Assembly: GCF_001440395.1 (NCBI RefSeq)
Contig: NZ_LLXZ01000003.1
Coordinates: 51,860 to 115,859 of the forward strand
DNA from: Bradyrhizobium jicamae
GTDB taxonomy: Bacteria > Pseudomonadota > Alphaproteobacteria > Rhizobiales > Xanthobacteraceae
DNA: 64,000 bases
Reading direction: 5' to 3'
Of the stretch, positions 61,332 through 64,000 are shown piece by piece (the first letter of the stretch is position 1; each line of letters opens with the position of its first letter). Made by a program: the position numbers and the translations under genes. The notes under the pieces are model-generated. The model searched no databases. It was not told the DNA's origin and worked only from the letters and a program-made list of their open reading frames with translations.

Positions 61332-62996
61332 ATGTCCGCCAAGATCGACCCCATCACACGCTCCGTCGTCCAGCATCGCCTCAGTTCGATCGTGAAGGAG
61401 ATGGGCGAGGCCATGCTTCGCACCTCCTATTCGCAGATCCTCAATTCCAGCCGCGACTTCTCGCTGGCGATCTGCGACACGCGCGCACGGCTGATCGCGC
61501 AGGCCGATCACTTACCCGTTCATGTCGGCGCGCTGCCCTGGGCGACGCTCGCGGTCGAGGAACGCTTCAAGGACGTAGCGCAGGGCGACGTCATCCTGCT
61601 CAACGATCCCTATTATGGCGGCAGCCATCTGCCCGATCTCACCGCCTTCGTCCCCGTGTTCGCCGACGGCAAGCGCCTGCTCTGGACCATCGTGCGCGCG
61701 CACCAGAGCGATATCGGCGGCGCCACCCACGGCGCCTATAATCCAGGGGCCACCGAGATCTTTCAGGAGGGGCTGCGCGTTCCGCCGATCAAATTGTATG
61801 AGGCCGGCAAGCTGCGCGACGATCTGCTTGATCTCCTGGCGCTGAACATCCGCAACCCCAGAGAATTCCGCGGCGACCTTGCCGCGATGCTGGGAGCTGC
61901 GCATCTCGGCGAGCGGCGGCTGTCGCGGTTGTTCGCCGAATTCGGGGCGCCGGTGGTTGAAGCCGCGGTGGAAGCGATTTTGGATGCGACGGAGCAGCAG
62001 ACGAGGGCGGTGGTCTCGACCTGGAAGGACGGCGTGTTCTACGGCGAGGCGTTTCTCGATGACGACGGCCATGGCCGTACCGACATCCGCATTGCCGCGA
62101 AGGTGACCAAGAAGGGTAGCGATGTCGAGGTCGATCTCTCCGATTCCGATCCGCAGTCGACCAGCTTTGTGAACTCTTCCCACGCCAACATGCAGGCCGC
62201 CGTTGCGATGGCGTTCGCTTATCTGATCGACGCCGAGATACCGAAGAACACCGGCGCGCTGCGCCCGCTGAAGGTGATCGCAAAGCAGGGCACGGTGGTA
62301 TGGGCTGATCCCGGCCGGCCGGTGACGCTGTGCACCAGCCATCCCTCCAACGAAATCGTCGAGGCGATTGTGAAGGCGCTGTCAGCATCCTGTCCGGAGC
62401 GCGCGATGGCGGGCTGGAGCCGACGCTTTCGCATCGCGATCCAGGGCGAGGACCCGCGCACGGAGAAGAATTTCATCTGGCACCTGTTCCAGGCGCGGCC
62501 CGGCGGCGGCGCGTCGTCGGGCGGCGACGGCTGGTCGTCGATCGGCGAGTGGCATTCGGTGGGCGGCCTGAAATTCGGCAGCCTCGAAGTCGCCGAAGTC
62601 CGCTTCCCCCTGCATTTCCGCACCCATGAATTCCGCCCGGGCTCCGGCGGCGACGGCCAGCATCGCGGCGGCCTCGGCGTATCGCTCGATCTGGTGCTGG
62701 AGACGGCAAAGCCCGCCAAGGGCAACACCGCCGGCGACGGCGCGCGCCACGGTCCCTGCGGCATGCTCGGCGGCGAGGACGGCAAGCCGCATCACTATCG
62801 CCTGTTGTCCGAGGGCTGCGAGCCGCGCGTGCTGCGCACCAAGGAGGTCGGCATCGACCTGCATCCCGGCGATTGCCTGGAGATACGATCCTCTGGCGGC
62901 GGCGGCTGGGGACCGCCTGCAAAACGATCGGAAGAAGCCCGCCGCCGCGACCGCGAGCAGGGCATGACGGAAGTCGCGGCGGAGCAGCGTAGCTAA
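61332..62996 (+). CDS. Hydantoinase B / oxoprolinase subunit (HyuB family)
   Basis: A 554-residue protein of the hydantoinase B/acetone carboxylase alpha family. N-terminal sequence ITRSVVQHRLSSIVKEMGEAMLRTSYSQILNSSRDFSLAICD is characteristic. LNDPYYGGSHLPDLTAFVPVF (about residue 95), HQSDIGGATHGAYNPGATEI, VFYGEAFLDDDGHG and the Gly-rich C-terminus with SGGGGWGPPAKRSEEARRRD follow. It works with HyuA, whose gene begins two bases after this stop, in ATP-dependent hydrolysis of a cyclic amide such as an N-methylhydantoin or 5-oxoproline. The substrate is unassigned. Confidence 0.92.
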   Translation: MSAKIDPITRSVVQHRLSSIVKEMGEAMLRTSYSQILNSSRDFSLAICDTRARLIAQADHLPVHVGALPWATLAVEERFKDVAQGDVILLNDPYYGGSHLPDLTAFVPVFADGKRLLWTIVRAHQSDIGGATHGAYNPGATEIFQEGLRVPPIKLYEAGKLRDDLLDLLALNIRNPREFRGDLAAMLGAAHLGERRLSRLFAEFGAPVVEAAVEAILDATEQQTRAVVSTWKDGVFYGEAFLDDDGHGRTDIRIAAKVTKKGSDVEVDLSDSDPQSTSFVNSSHANMQAAVAMAFAYLIDAEIPKNTGALRPLKVIAKQGTVVWADPGRPVTLCTSHPSNEIVEAIVKALSASCPERAMAGWSRRFRIAIQGEDPRTEKNFIWHLFQARPGGGASSGGDGWSSIGEWHSVGGLKFGSLEVAEVRFPLHFRTHEFRPGSGGDGQHRGGLGVSLDLVLETAKPAKGNTAGDGARHGPCGMLGGEDGKPHHYRLLSEGCEPRVLRTKEVGIDLHPGDCLEIRSSGGGGWGPPAKRSEEARRRDREQGMTEVAAEQRS

Positions 62997-62998
62997 TC

Positions 62999-64000
62999 AT
63001 GTTCAGAATTGGCGTTGACGTCGGCGGGACCTACACCGATCTCGTGGCTACCGACGAGAGCGGGCGAACCGTTTTTGCGAAATCCCCGTCGACCCCGGCG
63101 GACCAATCGATCGGCGTGATGGCGGGGCTGGAAGAGCTGGCGCGTCGGCTCAACGTCACGCGCGCGGCAATGCTGGCCGCGACCGATCGGCTCGTGCATG
63201 GCACCACGGTTGCGACCAATGCGCTGCTGGAGCGCAAGGGCGCCAAGGTTGCGCTCATCACCACCGAGGGTCATCGCGACGTCGTCGAGATGCGCGAGGG
63301 GCTGAAGCCGGACCGCTACGATTTGCGTTCGCCGCCGCCCGCGCCGCTGGTGCCGCGTGATCTGCGTTTCGGCGTGAAGGAACGGCTCAGGGCCAACGGC
63401 GAGGTCCTGATTCCGCTCGATACGAAATCGCTCGACGATGCCATTGCGAGCATCAAGCAGTCAGGCGCGACCTCGGTCGCGGTCTGCTTCCTGCATTCCT
63501 ATCTCAATCCGGTGCATGAGCTCGCCGCTGTCGAGCGCTTGAAGCAGGCGCTGCCTGATATCAGCATCTCGCGCTCCAGCGATGTGCTGCCGCAGATCAA
63601 GGAATATGAGCGTGTCTCGACCACGATCGTAAACGCCTATGTCGAGCCGATCGTCCGCCGCTATCTGACCAATCTCGAAACGCGGCTCGGCGAGGCCGGC
63701 TTCAAGGGCAGTCTCTTCGTCGTCCTCTCGCACGGCGGCATGGCGCCGGTGGAAGAAGCCGCGCGGCTCGCCGCGGGCACCGTGCTGTCGGGGCCGGCCG
63801 GCGGCATGTCCGGCGGGCGGCGCTGTTCTGATCTGGTTGGCATTCCCGATCTGGTGCCGTTCGACATGGGCGGCACCTCGACCGACATCTCGCTGATCTC
63901 AGGCGGGCAGGCGTCATTGTCCGCCGACGGCATGCTGGCCGGCCAGCGCATCGCGCTGCGCAGCCTCGATATCGCCAGCATCGCGGCGGGCGGCGGCTCG
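62999..64000 (+). CDS. Hydantoinase A / oxoprolinase subunit (HyuA family), 3' end outside window
   Basis: The frame is open from the ATG at 62999 to the window end, 334 residues visible of a family length near 690. It starts MFRIGVDVGGTYTDLVATDE, the ATP-binding phosphate loop of this actin-fold family, with LVHGTTVATNALLERKGAKVALITTEGHRD (about residues 65-94), LPQIKEYERVSTTIVNAYV (about 198-216) and the second nucleotide motif VPFDMGGTSTDISLISGG (about 285-302). It is the ATPase partner of the HyuB protein just upstream. Nothing in the visible part is broken. Confidence 0.93.
   Translation, partial: MFRIGVDVGGTYTDLVATDESGRTVFAKSPSTPADQSIGVMAGLEELARRLNVTRAAMLAATDRLVHGTTVATNALLERKGAKVALITTEGHRDVVEMREGLKPDRYDLRSPPPAPLVPRDLRFGVKERLRANGEVLIPLDTKSLDDAIASIKQSGATSVAVCFLHSYLNPVHELAAVERLKQALPDISISRSSDVLPQIKEYERVSTTIVNAYVEPIVRRYLTNLETRLGEAGFKGSLFVVLSHGGMAPVEEAARLAAGTVLSGPAGGMSGGRRCSDLVGIPDLVPFDMGGTSTDISLISGGQASLSADGMLAGQRIALRSLDIASIAAGGGS

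Noticed and set aside
1..64000. CRISPR arrays, tRNA or rRNA genes
   Set aside because: No regularly spaced direct repeats, and no sequence recognised as a tRNA cloverleaf or rRNA segment was found by eye. The repeats present are dispersed inverted repeats.

Overview
The window is GC-rich, gene-dense DNA from an alphaproteobacterium. The gene families, gene order and intergenic palindromic repeats point to Bradyrhizobium or a close relative. This is an inference from content; there is no rRNA marker here. It holds about 50 genuine protein genes and no tRNA, rRNA, CRISPR array or intact insertion sequence that I could see. Almost everything is catabolism plus transport, arranged as small operons each with its own regulator.

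Region 1 (1-14,437) is a tryptophan/kynurenine/anthranilate catabolic island. Tryptophan 2,3-dioxygenase and kynureninase overlap on the minus strand, with a kynurenine-formamidase-like hydrolase divergent from them. Together they would make anthranilate. A 2-aminobenzoate-CoA ligase, a RidA-type enamine deaminase and a two-domain 2-aminobenzoyl-CoA monooxygenase/reductase would carry anthranilate on as a CoA thioester. A PhzS-like flavin monooxygenase, two paralogous cupins, a branched-chain-amino-acid-type binding protein and a MarR regulator complete the island. A roughly 20-bp quasi-palindrome (core TTnAAgCcTAAA) recurs in front of four transcription units, which suggests one MarR regulon. 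Inside the island two genes are broken in a reciprocal way: an FMO-type monooxygenase and an AraC-family regulator have exchanged their 3' parts. An inversion of about 2.45 kb (about 6,290-8,745) explains both breaks.

Region 2 (14,500-22,343) is a sugar-acid operon: fructuronate reductase (uxuB), a divergent GntR/FCD regulator, a three-part TRAP transporter, an L-idonate/L-gulonate-type dehydrogenase and mannonate dehydratase (uxuA). It leads to 2-keto-3-deoxygluconate. Region 3 (22,687-29,733) is a Dpp/Opp-type ABC importer with two tandem paralogous binding proteins. Region 4 (30,225-36,786) holds assorted single genes: a STAS-less SulP transporter, a PNPOx-like protein, a DUF2889 protein, a quinone-oxidoreductase-like enzyme, a luciferase-like monooxygenase, a MscS channel and a SnoaL-like protein.

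Region 5 (36,967-45,336) contains a DUF3830/PuuE-like/allantoate-amidohydrolase-like operon, an unrecognised 455-aa protein, a LysR/SnoaL-like divergent pair, and an isochorismatase-fold hydrolase coupled to an NCS2-type permease behind a perfect palindrome. Region 6 (45,539-54,920) has a VOC protein, a FAD oxidoreductase, a membrane alpha/beta hydrolase and a second peptide-type ABC importer. Region 7 (55,347-64,000) has an HU protein with a clear terminator, a short-chain dehydrogenase lacking its catalytic Tyr/Lys, a CmcJ/NvfI-like oxygenase, an MFS carrier whose ribosome site lies in a hairpin, a DUF4336 gene split by one TAG codon, a class III aminotransferase, and a HyuB/HyuA pair cut by the window edge.
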